From Siphonodentalium dalli (taxonomy: Eukaryota; Mollusca; Scaphopoda; Gadilida; Siphonodentaliidae): a DNA stretch of 64,000 nt. The position numbers and the translations under genes are program-made. Location: the NCBI GenBank assembly GCA_032622095.1, contig CP136068.1, positions 160,351,465-160,415,464 on the forward strand. The letters are read 5' to 3'. The notes under the pieces were generated by a model. The model was not told where the DNA came from, ran no database searches, and worked only from the letters and a program-made list of their open reading frames with translations. Below, piece by piece: positions 18,086 through 29,625 of this stretch; the first letter of the stretch is position 1; each line of letters starts with the position of its first letter.

Positions 18086-18860
18086 TCGTCGCGAACATTG
18101 TTAAAATTGACCAAATGCACAAATAAATTGTTTTCATTTGGCAAAATATTTGGCAAGCGCGTATTCAACTTACTCAAGCTAATTGAAAGGAGAGAGTTTT
18201 ACTTCGTGAAAACCCACTTTCGGCAACTCGAAGATAATCATGTTATCCGTAGTGGACGAACTCGAACTACTCACAGAGGTCAGAGACAACAGGCCAGGCT
18301 CATCCTGATGTTTATACGTTACATTCAACGCTTTTGTGAATTTGATAAAAGAGGAATAACCCAATCTCATAATTCAAAAATATGCGTCAAACAGTGTCAT
18401 ACCAAATCGGTACCATGTTTGATTTCGTGACGAAATAACATGTATGATCAATGTGACCTATGACCCCGAAGTCGGTGTAATTGGTTTAATTAGTAATATG
18501 GAGGATCGATTGTGTACCCATGTTAATGTCAATTAGAATGTATCCTTGTGCGATTATGAAGTAAAATAAGTTGTAATAATATTACCGCACTCGAGCGCAG
18601 GGGGGTGTATTGTTGAGAATTCCCAAAAGTTGATAAGCTCTAGATACCGATATGAGGCAGCTGTTGAAACAGTTGGATGACCCTCCAAGACATCTTTAGA
18701 TGGGGATACCATGGAATTTAAAATATAAAATAACAACAAACGGTTACGACTAATCAATTCTAGACCCAATCATTTTGATGCAACTCACCCATCGCACTAG
18801 CTATACTTGGTTAATGTGCGCAATAGCTTTGCCGCAACATTATTATAATGTTATTATACC
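18086..18860. other. intron, nothing recognised
   Basis: The 110-codon plus frame at 18098-18430 and the 63-codon minus frame at 18179-18370 overlap each other and have no recognised domain. Either could be coding, but nothing supports it. Confidence 0.3.
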
Positions 18861-19662
18861 CACTCTTATGACTAATGTGTAGGTTTTCTACACAAAATGT
18901 GTAGCCCTGCTACACAATCATTATTCATTTTTGCTCTTAAACATATTGTGTAGTATATGTGTAGTTTTATGTACGTACACAAATTGTGTAGCAAATTTTA
19001 CACAATAAATGAGTCAATTTCTACACATTTATACACACTGGTGTGCATAAAATCAACACATATCCGTTACACATTTTGTGTAGATTCTTACACATATAGA
19101 TCGGAGACAAGAATGTAAGTTCAGTATTCCGAACTGTGTGTATATAGTATTGATGACATATTGAGATTTATGTGTTAAAACTTTCATGGCGTACAAGGGT
19201 ACATAATATTTTGCTCTGTCATGTGTGAATTTTCGTTTTAATTGAACAAACCAGGGTCGCGGCGTGGTTGCATAATATTAGTATTACCGTATTACAACAA
19301 TCATATATAAACGAGTCTAAGAGCAGTATTCGCCATGAAAGTTTTAACAAATAAATCCTGATATATCATTAATACTATACCCACAAGTCGGAATTCTGAA
19401 CTTACATCCCTTGTCTACGATCGCTGTAGATTGTATTCCAAAAAATAAACTAAAAAAATATGGCCGTCATGTAGCAGACTATGAAACTGAAGGCACCGCA
19501 ATGCGCATGCTCTACGTTCTTACACAATTGTGTGTAACAAAATATACACATTATGTGTAGAACGGTCAATGTATGTGTATGTAAAACTACACATTGCTAT
19601 GTGTATTAACCGAGTTTACACATTTGATGTGTAATCGTTTCTACACATTAGTTATAAGAGTG
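18861..19662. mobile_element. foldback element rich in tgtgtag/ctacaca
   Basis: The ends are inverted: cactcttatgactaatgtgt at the left, acacattagttataagagtg at the right. Deeper pairs include gtaagttcagtattccgaac against gaattctgaacttac, and taaaactttcatggcg against cgccatgaaagtttta. About fifteen tgtgtag or ctacaca motifs are spread through both arms. No coding sequence. Confidence 0.75.
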
Positions 19663-19811
19663 CAATGTTGTATACAGTATGTGTTTTTCTTGTAAGAGTC
19701 CAGGTTGTGGTGAGAAGTCATATTGGACGAGACGCGCAGTGTCGAGTCCAATATGACTTTTCACCACAACCTGGACGAGTACAAGAAAAAGTCATACTGT
19801 ACACAACATTG
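19663..19811. mobile_element. 149-bp hairpin element
   Basis: Inverted repeat with caatgttgtatacagtatg at one end and catactgtacacaacattg at the other. The interior ttcttgta, ccaggttgtggtga and gtcatattggac segments also pair. Fragments reading gagtccaatatgac recur near 20108-20145. Confidence 0.75.
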
Positions 19812-20274
19812 TATAATGACATTTTTATTGTCCATCTGTATGTTTATCCAAATTTTGGGAATAAAACTTTAGTGGTTATTTTTGATATTTGTCGGCACTT
19901 AATTCTCTATAAAAGCCTGTATTTGAGCATCAGAAAGCATGATTTGGAAGAGTACACACCGAAATGAACAAATAAACTCAATGCGGAAGTGAAACGTCTG
20001 CTAAATCCACCAGAGTAACGCGCGCATCACAATTTCACCGATTCATTTCGAATAGTTAATTCGTGACGTCACAGAGTCCCGATAAAAAAGTGATATTGCA
20101 CACTTGGGAGTCCAATATGACATTCGGGAGTCCAACACGACTTTTTCCCGGATTATCATGTGGCGGCTTTTGCCCAATCAGAAATAGTATTAGTTAAGGG
20201 GTGGATAATAATACAAAATATATAAACTTTAGTTTAGTTTGTGCATACATAATACATAAAAGTGTACAATTGGT
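19812..20274. other. intron, fragments of the preceding hairpin family
   Basis: Near 20108-20145 the phrase ggagtccaatatgac, and a variant, recur in direct orientation. Otherwise nothing was recognised. Confidence 0.35.
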
Positions 20275-20352
20275 AGTAAGCAGTATAATATAGATATGCT
20301 ATTGAGACAACGTAGTAAGCAGTATAATATAGATATGCTATTAAGACAACAT
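20275..20352. repeat. 39-bp tandem duplication
   Basis: Two consecutive copies of agtaagcagtataatataga plus 19 more bases, with only a few differences. Confidence 0.8.
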
Positions 20353-21822
20353 ATCCTCATGCGTATAGGTTAATATTGGACCTAAATATTCACATACGTT
20401 CATATTTGACTTATTTGATTCTGAAATAAGCCCATTGTGGAATTATACCCGTTATTCCGTTTTATGGCGCGAGCCGCAGTGAAAAACGCATTATACAGAG
20501 CATACATCGGGTAAGTCGTGTCGTGAAAAAAGTAGATAACATAATGCCAATATGGGCTTATTTCGTATGTAAATAGTCTCATATTGAACTATTTTGTAAC
20601 CGCTTTTTAGGTCCATATAGAGCGTATATTAAGGTTAAGTAATGCCAATATGAGCTTATTTTGCTCATTACAATATGTCCGGTATGTGCTTATTTTCACA
20701 ATAACAGGCTGATCAGAGAGCTGCATGTGCAAGGGATTGTCTCGTATATATGCATTCATTGCTTACTATTAATTAATTACGCGATGCTCATTGCGTGCCA
20801 AGATAATCTGTAATTTGTCACATATTTGGAAAATTATAAGATAAGATGTTGATAATAGCCAGGTTTAGCCTCATGTAGTTTAACTTTTTGTAACATGTGT
20901 TACTTTGGTATTCATAACGCGATGCAGTTGGTAAGTCACCTGGTTTTTTTTGTGTGGATATTTTGTGATTTCTTTGGTATTATAAATATTGCCCAATAAC
21001 AACGTATTGCATTTTATGAAACAAGTGATTCAAAAGTTGTAGTTTTGCAAACAAACATCGCCAAATGTCAAGTGGGATGCCAAGATGTAGCTGAATATAT
21101 CTGTGCTTTACGAATATTTCCAGTGCTTTGACATTTCCTGTTGAACAGAAGAGCTGTCCTGGTACAATATTATGCATGGGAGATGCAGATGAGGTATATT
21201 TAAGTGGACACGAGAAATTCGAAAAATCCTACTGCGTTGTGGACATCCTCATTTAGGGTACGGTACGTTCATGCACTGGCAAGTTTTGTGGTTTGCATGC
21301 ATTTCGTCGTCGAACAGGATATGATTAAAGAATATGAACGGAAACATTTAAACAAATTGCACCTGTACCACAGCTAACTACGTGAGAAGTAAAATCTCTG
21401 TAGCCATGCTACATACCGGAATTTAGAATGCCAAACTTTGAAAGCCAAGTTCCTTGTAAATAGTACAGGTGGTATTAATTAAACTGAATTTTCTCTTTCG
21501 TGGCAATTTTTGCGACTTCAACAATATCTAAATGTGATTCATCAATCTGAAGTTGATATCACAATTTGTATTTACATGTTAAAATGACCAATTAAAGATA
21601 TTATGACATCTCAATTTATATGGTACTTCATATGAGGATTTCCGCAGTTGGAGAATATCGGTCGGTGTCTCTGGAGTTTGATAAACTATATTGTAAAGCA
21701 ATGTTTATGCTTCCATAAGTTCCATAGCAACATGTTCAATATCCAATATCTTTAGCTATTGAACGATTATCGATAATGCCAATAAGCACAACGTGTTCTT
21801 TTAATGTATAAAAAAGAATATA
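20353..21822. other. intron, nothing recognised
   Basis: Small repeated phrases such as ccaatatg(g/a)gcttatttcg occur, but no exon, RNA gene or defined element was recognised. Confidence 0.35.
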
Positions 21823-22298
21823 TGTGACCCGCCATATGTGACCCGCCATATCAAATCCAGTCGTAAGTCGGGGTTTTTTTTACCCTTTGCCAATGCATTC
21901 TCTTATATATGCGAGCCGACCATAGGTCGCCTCGCATATATAAGAGAATGCATTGGCCTAACAATTTTTTATAAAATATTTTTAAATAAATGTTTCTTAC
22001 AATTTTTAGGACATAAAATAAAAAAACATCCAATACCCTGCAGGGAGCCTCACACATGTATAGAAGCATATAGAAGAGTGTCGTCTGCTTATGTTTGTCT
22101 GGGGCTCTGTATGGGTGAAATTATAAAATTGTTAAAGAATACAAGAAAAAATTATTAAAATTGTAAAAAATTGTTAGGCCAATGCATTCTCTTATATATG
22201 CGAGGCGACCTATGGTCGACTCCCATATATAAGAGAATGCATTGGCACAGGGTAAAAAAAATCCCGACTTACGACTGGATTTGATATGGCGGGTCACA
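21823..22298. mobile_element. MITE family A, copy 3, doubled left end
   Basis: The left terminus tgtgacccgccata occurs twice in a row (21823 and 21837), then the element continues as in copy 1 with two palindromic core blocks and a right end gcgggtcaca. The doubled end suggests insertion of one copy next to a partial older end, or slippage. Confidence 0.85.
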
Positions 22299-22721
22299 TA
22301 TGTCCGCTAACATGGGTGAAGCATTCAGTGCAGGTTGGAATAAAATGATGTGAAGGCTATGATATATTTTTATATATATTTCTCTGTGGCTAAAATATAC
22401 TATTTCGACTCGATGTATCTATATAATGTTGTGGAAAATTATTTCTGAGACAGAGCACGGGGGTCTGCATATTTTTTCCAGACACAAGGCGGGGATGGGT
22501 GGGTATGTCTGGGCCGGAAAAAAATTAGTAATGCAATTTTGTTCCTGCACTGAAATTGACTCATGTGTATCCTCTACTAAACATCTTACTAAAAAAAACT
22601 AAATGTAATTAGCCTACTGAAGAGCATATACGAAAAATGTTGGTACAATGATATCTTTAATGATAATCATAGTAAACCTGGTCAAAGAAATAAGTTGAGG
22701 ACGTATGGAACATTCAAGTTT
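22299..22721. other. intron, nothing recognised
   Basis: No feature was recognised. Confidence 0.3.
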
Positions 22722-23275
22722 AATTTTAGGCTTGAAAAATATATTACTTGGGGTAACTTTAACCAAAGACGCCTTCCGTCAGGATTCAGTTCCCGCAAAC
22801 TTGAAATTTAAACCGATCGCTATCTGGGCTTTGATGAGCAGGATAGAACGTGTCAATTATGTTTAACGAGTCAAGGGAACGAGCTTCATTTTATGTGACA
22901 ATGCCCCTCATTGATTCAAATACGTGAATCTATCCTAGATGAACTGTCCACCAAATTCCCTAACATAAAACAACTGAATGATGAATATATGGCCAATGAG
23001 TTGCGAACATGAGTTTGTCGTGAGTAAGATATCCTTATTGGTCGTCTTTTAAAATCAAGATCCTCGATTCTTGGAGTACAAACTGACTGAGAATAACTGT
23101 GATGTCTTGATTTGAAACCTCTCTAAGTATACATTTCTTTTCTTACTAGTATGTTATCGTTATATAATCATTGCAATCACTGTTTGTGTGTAACTTGTAC
23201 TTGTATCACTTCATTATAATGCCTGTATATGCGTCTTGATTGACATAATAAAACATCTTATCGTATCTTACTAAC
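22722..23275 (+). pseudogene. 3' end of a decayed LINE retrotransposon
   Basis: In the frame of 22851 the sequence reads NFRLEKYITWG, LPSGFSSRKLEI, stop, TDRYLGFDEQ, DRTCQLCLTSQGNELHFM, stop, QCPSLIQIRESIL and ends at TGA 23010-23012. The R-F-R-L-x-S and C-x2-C-x8-H-x4-C arrangement with R-E/S-I-L after it is typical of the C-terminus of reverse-transcriptase proteins of several non-LTR clades. Two in-frame stops show it is dead. About 260 bp of 3' UTR follow, ending in ataataaaacatcttatcgt. Confidence 0.7.
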
Positions 23276-23536
23276 ATTATATAGATTCTCTACTTGAATT
23301 TATCATTTATAACACATTTAGATCCATATATGTTCTGAGGTTCCAATACCGGTACAAATTCAAGCATTCTGGCAGTCATAATTCGAAGTTGCCAAGTGTG
23401 TGTTTGCTAAATCACTTGATAAAGTGTGATTGCCTATTTAACCGAATACAAAACTCCCGAAACAAAAACGACTTTACATGTTTGCATTATTCCGTTTGTG
23501 TGCTACAACTTGTAAGAACACGGGGCTAATTGTTAA
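23276..23536. other. intron, nothing recognised
   Basis: No feature was recognised. Confidence 0.3.
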
Positions 23537-23697
23537 ATAAGGATTAACTGTCATGTGGACTGTTGTTATGGAGATGTAACGGTGAGGTAAGTGGACATAA
23601 CTTGTGTAAAACCCGAAGGGTTTTACATACAAGTTATGACCACTTACCTCACGGTTACATCGCCATAAAAATAGTCAACATGACAGTTAATCCTTAT
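23537..23697. mobile_element. 161-bp palindromic element
   Basis: Inverted ends ataaggattaactgtcatgt and catgacagttaatccttat. The centre, aaaacccgaagggtttta, is itself a hairpin. No coding sequence. Confidence 0.75.
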
Positions 23698-25139
23698 ATT
23701 TATATACATTTAGCGAAAAAGCCAATTTGTAAATGTATTTAAATCGAAAAGTGTATCGTGACAAAAACAGCCCAAAATACCCAATAGCACCCTTGGCAAA
23801 AGTTAATAGGAACAATTTCTCTTCATATTGAAACCCGATGATGTATTAAGTCAATCCTGCGCGAGTTCAAATGCGCCCAAAACATTACGCGTTCGTCTTT
23901 CCAAACCCAATGACGTATCGATGGTGTTATGAGCTTGGTGTTACGATGCGTTGCGCATTCACCGAGAAATAACTGCAACTAGCCACGTGGGCGCCGACCA
24001 ATCAGAATGCTGGAATTAGTGATGACAACACTTAGTATGTAAATATAATGGGCTAAAGCAATACTATGTTGGCTTTATCGTGTCTATTATGTTGCTATCG
24101 TCGTTGGACTCAATGATTACCAAAACAATTAAATTACATGTTATACCCCACTTATAATAATAATATTATGACGTATCGAAACTATTTCAGGGTTAAATTG
24201 GACAAACAATTATCTCATTTAAAACTTGATATCGTGGTCAGCAGGTAGAAAATTCAAATACGAGCCAGTATGAGCTAAGGTTTTATTGAGTAAGTTATAA
24301 TTGGCTGCGAAAGATGGGGTCAATGTGATACATGTACAGCAGATAGGTTTCCTAACACTTCCTTTTATATTTTTAAGTGACGAAACGATTAGTTTTTTTT
24401 AATTAATATATTAAATTAATAAAGGCATCGGCTGACTCAGTTACAAACGTCATGGAACCTCATCGGCATACTATGGCTTTAGCTCCATAATAAGATTGGT
24501 CCTGTGTGAGCGACAGACATATTATATATAAACACGTGGCTGAACCCATGTGGTACACCTCTTCCTTCCAAACATCAAAGCATTCTAGCATACTGACTGG
24601 CTCTGGACCTCCGATCAGTCACCACATGTCTACACAATACATACAATCAATACGATTTCACCTCAAGGAATGGACCTGGAATTCATCTGGTTTTAACACT
24701 GCAAGGATTTGACAATAATAACACCTGTCCAGATAACACCCTCAATATTATGTTGGGGTTAGATATGGTGTTTAGGCAGGTTTATGCATAGTTTGTTTCA
24801 CAGAATGTATATAAATACATGTATGATTGAAGCAGATTTGGATATAATTGTTTCACGACATTTATTTATATATAGTCAATAATAATGGTATAATAGGATG
24901 GCACATATTTTTAATGAACTATAACCCTTGAAAAGTTATTCAATTTGTTTTATATAATATCTATTCTGTTTTTCGTAACATTTTATTTGGAGACTCAATG
25001 TGGGGCACATTCGTCTCACTGTCTACATTATATTATTGTTGCCAAAATAATTTATATTCTCTTAAGGAGCATTAACATTTGCAAAGACTAAATCATTGAG
25101 TGGGTTGCCCAAATTCACATCTGGGGTCCAAGAAGAAGA
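23698..25139. other. intron, nothing recognised
   Basis: No exon or repeat family was recognised. The 68-codon plus frame at 24506-24712 has no support. Confidence 0.3.
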
Positions 25140-25990
25140 GAAAAAACACATTCTAGCCCCTAGCAGTATTATATTGAACCTTATAGAATATTAGCTTTCT
25201 TATTTAAAGAAACCAGTTATAAATTTGGAAATATACTTAGAAAATTATTTTATTTTTTAAAACAAGAAAACCGTTTTTCTAACCTCACAGAAATTAGTTC
25301 TCACGACTGTGCGTTAAAACTAAACCATATTTCTTGTTTGAAGAAATAAAATTATTGCTAAGTATATTTCTCTAACTGTTTCCTTGAAGTAAGACAAACA
25401 ACTTCAAGATAATAATTATATTGGCTGGAGAGTTTTCTTACTCGAAAATAAAAACTATTTCTTAAATTCTAATTCATATTCGCACGTCTAGAAAGTGCAG
25501 CCTGGCAATATTTTCTAGGTGTACTCTCCTAATTGATGAGAAAATATTTATTTTATTTTAAGAACAAAAATATTTTTTCTAAATATACTTCCATATTTCT
25601 AGAGTTAGAAAATGTTTCAAGAAAATGTTAGAAAAATTGTTCTCAATGTGTGTGAAAAATGCCCCAATAGTTAATTAAAATAATGTTCTATTTTTGAGAA
25701 ACACAATTTGTCTAAGTATACTCCCAAATTTCTGTATGTTTTCTTGAAACACGAAAAACATTGAATGCTATTATTATCTCTAGCTATAGAAAATATGCCA
25801 AGAAAATACGAATATAATTTTCTTAAGTCGTGAGAACTAATTTCTATAAGCTAAGAAAAATAGTTTCCTTGTTTTCAAAAATTAAATACTTTTCTAAGTA
25901 TATTTCCAAATTTATAACTGGTTTCTTGAAATAAGAAAAAGCACTGTTATACAGGGTTCAAGATAATAGGGCTTAGAATGTTTTTTTTCC
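25140..25990. mobile_element. 850-bp foldback element rich in ttttct/agaaaa
   Basis: The left arm begins gaaaaaacacattctagccc and contains aaagaaaccagttataaatt. The right arm contains aatttataactggtttcttg and ends gggcttagaatgtttttttt. Arms of about 300-350 bp are diverged. No coding sequence. Confidence 0.75.
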
Positions 25991-26171
25991 TGGATAACAT
26001 AATCTCCTGGTTTTTCGTTCTTAAATGGTGCAGATGTGCACAATGTTCTCAAATGGTGTACATATAAAAAGCGCTGTAGAATGTAGAATGTGATAATTTG
26101 TTTCTATGCAGAATGCACTGCACGAATCTCAACACTTCCAGCTGCGCAGTTGGGTTTTCCATTTTTCTTAC

Positions 26172-26474
26172 CTTTTGTACGAACTCACAGCACGAGTCTT
26201 CTTCCAGTTCCGCGTTCGGATTTTCTAACCATGTCGAAGACATTCGGCACTCACTCTTGTCTTTGTCATATAAAGCAGACACGCACGAGGCACGCGATGT
26301 ACACTTCCGGCTGCATTTTATAATGTCTGCCGCGAAAACGGCTTCAAGAAGTCCGTCATCCGAAGTGTCGAATGCCCGATTCTGTGCTCGTTCAAAATGT
26401 GTTGTCTTTGCGACAAGTCTCCCCACAATATAAGCTATCACTGGAATAATGTACGTAATCGAGCCGCCCCTCAT
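26172..26474 (-). CDS. gene 1 exon 1: signal peptide and first PAN/apple-like domain
   Basis: The start at 26474 is chosen because it begins a good signal peptide, MRGGSITYIIPVIAYIVGRL, with likely cleavage near VA-KTT. An upstream in-frame ATG at 26528 would put 18 polar residues before it. The exon ends at 26172 in AAAAG before GTAAGA, 303 nt, phase 0. Cysteines at residues 54, 58, 64 and 76 (C-x3-C-x5-C-x11-C) match exon 2 exactly, in KCSRKCTSRASC and SECRMSSTWLENPNAELE. Two further Cys (95, 96) lie near the end. The secreted product would have PAN, PAN, half EGF and C-type lectin-like modules, 344 residues in all, and may act as an extracellular recognition or adhesion protein. Joining it to exon 2 across 15.8 kb is inference from phase, strand and homology; other exons may lie between. 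Confidence 0.72.
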
Positions 26475-26640
26475 ATTGCTCGTATTTGCATGACATTGAT
26501 GTGTCGATGGAACTACATGTAGAATCAAAGAGTTGTAAACCGTATTTTTAAAACCTCAGAACTTAAGTTTTAGATGATGGAACGGTGCCCGGCAGTTATC
26601 GATACATCTTCTCTTGAAATATTCCGAGCACGATCAGCTT
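26475..26640 (-). promoter_or_regulatory. 5' UTR and core promoter region of gene 1 (not resolved)
   Basis: Sequence directly upstream of the ATG. A TTTAAAAATA stretch on the minus strand near 26545-26555 could be a weak TATA-like element, but no start site can be fixed. Confidence 0.3.
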
Positions 26641-26644
26641 TGGC

Positions 26645-27160
26645 GCTTCACTGCAATGTCACGTGACTCACGTACGAAACTTCATTGGTCATAGTCAACA
26701 AAACCCTATATCTCAGAACAGGTAAGTCTTGATAATTAAAGCATTCGTCGTGAATTGAATCAATGTTGAACGTCACTAAACCGGTTTTCAGTGCTTCGCG
26801 GCAACGTCACGTGATATAAATACGCGATCTCCTTGACCAGATTGTGCAAAAAACTATAGCTTATTGGAACTTATGAAAGTAAAGTATAAGCACAATGAAT
26901 CTTAATATTGATATCTAAAACGTTGTTTGATAAGTTCCAGGCCCGGCTCTTCAGGCTGGCGGCAACGTCACGTGACTAAATTATGCGATCACATTGGCTA
27001 GATTGAGCTATGAATATATTAATCAGAAGAGCCTTGCTCGAGCTATCGATGTGGGTGACGCTTGCTTGTAGTCACAGTAAATTTTAGTATTGATGTCGAC
27101 TAACGTGTTCATGTATTGTTCTAGAAATTCCAGGCTTGCGGCAACGTCACGTGACAATAT
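26645..27160. promoter_or_regulatory. four diverged repeats each with a GTCACGTGAC-type site
   Basis: The 10-bp palindrome GTCACGTGAC occurs at 26658, 26967 and 27146, and GTCACGTGAT at 26806, usually in the phrase gcggcaacgtcacgtga. Surrounding sequence is also similar (ccaggctt before; gcgat/gcggt and attgg after), with unit spacing 148, 161 and 179 bp. CACGTG is the E-box core; the ten-base form equals the CLEAR element bound by MiT/TFE factors in animals. The array lies 170-690 bp upstream of the gene 1 start codon. A role in gene 1 expression is inference. Confidence 0.6.
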
Positions 27161-27604
27161 TTCGCGGTTCGATTGGTCATATTTAGCAGATTTCTATAGT
27201 CCAGAAGAGTCTTAAGGGCTATCGAATCAGGTGACACGTACTTGTGCTGCCCCAGATCTCGACACAACCACGTTGCTTCTCTGGAATTATATGACTGGGA
27301 CACGTATAACAAACAGAATCGAGCTACATTGTTTACTTATGAAGTGGATATATGTTGCACAGTTCCAGCCATACCCACTTTGTTTCCCCTTCCATACATA
27401 TCGAGTGGATCGTTGTTGTTGATAATGAAATCGGAGATGGCAGCGAAATGCTGCTTCTCAGCCAACATCTAGCACAATATCGACTAACAAGAAACCCACT
27501 CCAAATGAACCCGATCCGCAAAGCATTATAAGATAACAGATATAGATACTTAAAGGGAGATACTGTACTCAAATGTTGTTGTTGGTATCTATTGTCTCTG
27601 AGTC
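27161..27604. other. nothing recognised
   Basis: Overlapping short frames on both strands near 27121-27572 show no domain. Confidence 0.3.
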
Positions 27605-27965
27605 GTAGAATACGGTAATCAGATTTCCATTATTTGAAAGTCTGTTGAGTACGAACTACGAAGTAATGTTACGGATGGCAGATTAGCCGGAATGCGAAAA
27701 TACCAATTGTCGTTGTCAAGTAATTTTTGGACAGTTTTCAAGAAAATGTGTGAAATAAATGTTATATTATATGCATACCAGGGCCATATACTCATTTAAG
27801 TCATTGGATATTCACTAGACAGTGAGTGGCTTGAGTTTACGCCCCTATCAATGTAATTTTTTTACGCCACGCGTTGCCCAATCCACTATCCGTGAATTAT
27901 TTTGATTACGTCTTGTATACGGAAATTCGTAATTTAATTTATGGCTCCAGCCATAAATTACATTT
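27605..27965 (+). repeat. dispersed repeat family E, copy 1
   Basis: A reverse-complement copy lies at 53565-53905. Shared parts include gattgggcaacgc (as its complement here), the gcagattagccggaatgcga segment and the gaaagtctgttgagtacgaa segment. Length, high copy identity and lack of coding suggest a non-autonomous transposon. Confidence 0.7.
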
Positions 27966-28322
27966 ATATCAAATTATTAACTTTGATTTTAAGATAACCT
28001 ATTAACCTGAACGTTTACATAATATATTTTCAACTCAAACTACTTAGTTTTCTATATTAGATCATTGTTATCACCGGGAATTTATTGAAAATGGCGTACA
28101 GTACCCCTTTAATTACGGTCATTTGATTCTTTAAAATCACTTCTTCGAAGAAAAAAAACGCTCTAAAGTAAAAAAACGGTCTTCAAATTCTGTTTTTATA
28201 TATTGTTTTTTTACAGTTTTTAATATCTCCGTTATTTAGTCAATTAAATATTTTCGGAAAAAAACTCTGCTTTTTTATTTTGTGATTAATTTCTTAATAT
28301 TTCCGTTATTTCGTCAATATAA
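27966..28322. other. AT-rich, nothing recognised
   Basis: A fragment gtacagtaccccttta near 28098 matches the end of MITE family F (10390-10612). Confidence 0.3.
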
Positions 28323-28566
28323 TCATCATATTGTGCACGTGGTCAGTTCAGTATTAAGATTTATATAACGTAATGGTGGGCTCGATGTGCGTACACGGTA
28401 CACAAGTCAGTATCTATATAATCATCATGATGTGTCCGTGGTCAGTTCAGTATTAAGATTTATATAGAATACATCATGATGTGTCCGTGGTCAGTTCAGT
28501 ATTAAGATTTATATAACGTAATGGTGGGCTCGATTGGCGTATGCGGTACACAAGTCAGTATCTATA
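28323..28566. repeat. tandem triplication of an 80-100 bp segment
   Basis: The phrase gtggtcagttcagtattaag plus atttatata occurs three times (near 28341, 28439, 28488). In the first and third the sequence continues as cgtaatggtgggctcgat and a gtacacaagtcagtatctat tail; in the second it is cut short. Confidence 0.75.
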
Positions 28567-29625
28567 CACGATTTGTGTTTAGAGACCAGTTACATCTTCA
28601 AGACGAATCTACTAATACAAGCCCGATACTTCGCAATACGACCGTTATTCTATATTCCAACTGAGATATACGTCATGAGCAAAGTTAGCTGTTATATTAT
28701 GCTTGTGTTCCCGCAATAAAACTTCAAGAGTGGCCCAGCCATTATTCATACCTAAACATCGAGAGCAATTAACGTGGTCATAAAAGTTACATACTGCAGC
28801 TATGAGACATCCGCGGAAATACATCCGAGAAAAACCCGAAATGTGGTGTCCTGCGAGATATCCCCATCGATATAGCTCCATTGACACGGCCAGATCAGCC
28901 TTACTACAATTTCCTAAAACACTCATCGCGAGAAACCCGAAATGTGTTGTCCTCGAGATATCACCATCGCCCCATTGGAACAGCCAGATCAGTGTAGCAG
29001 TAAACACCCATAGTGTAGGGCGTAATAAATAAACGGTCAAAACCATGGCGTTTTTTTGTACGGTTATATCCGGCATATACCCATGGTTATATATAAACGG
29101 GCTACGAGCATCTGACCGCTGTTATACACGTTTTGTGATTCGAGACCAATTATAAACACTTTGTGTTTCTAGACCAGTTATACAGCAAATTCCCCACTAA
29201 TTGGTGGTTGGAATATTAAACTAAGAGTAAACTTACAACAATATTTTTTGGAGGGAAACTTCCAACTAATGTGACAGGAACGACATTTCCAACCGTTGAT
29301 TATTTTAATCGAAGTTGAGACACCCCATGTCGCCACACCCATGGGTGAGTCGTGCTTATTGTCGGTGTTCACGTCCAGCCATACCTGCTTTGTCTTTTGA
29401 GAGTTAAATTCTCCCTCTTATAAATGTCAGCTTGAGTGGCCAGTCCTTGTTGAGATCATCGGAGATGGTCGCACAATGTTGGTTCTGAGAGCGACACCTC
29501 GTACAGTATCGACCAACACAGTCGCATATATCAATGCTAGCAACACATAATTGTATGCGCTTTATACATTTATGTCAAGGCCGTTGACAGCAGCATTGAA
29601 ACTAGAAGCAAAATATCCACAGATC
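28567..29625. other. no gene seen; local duplications
   Basis: The phrases cgagaaa(aa)cccgaaatgt and cgagatat(c)ccatcg occur twice near 28828-28870 and 28928-28970. The 143-codon minus frame at 28645-29076 spans these duplicates and has no recognised domain. Phrases reading tttgtg(t/a)ttcgagaccagtta recur at 28568 and 29135-29180. Confidence 0.35.

Noticed and set aside
28645-29076. 143-codon minus-strand gene
   Set aside because: It crosses internally duplicated segments, lacks splice support and has no domain.
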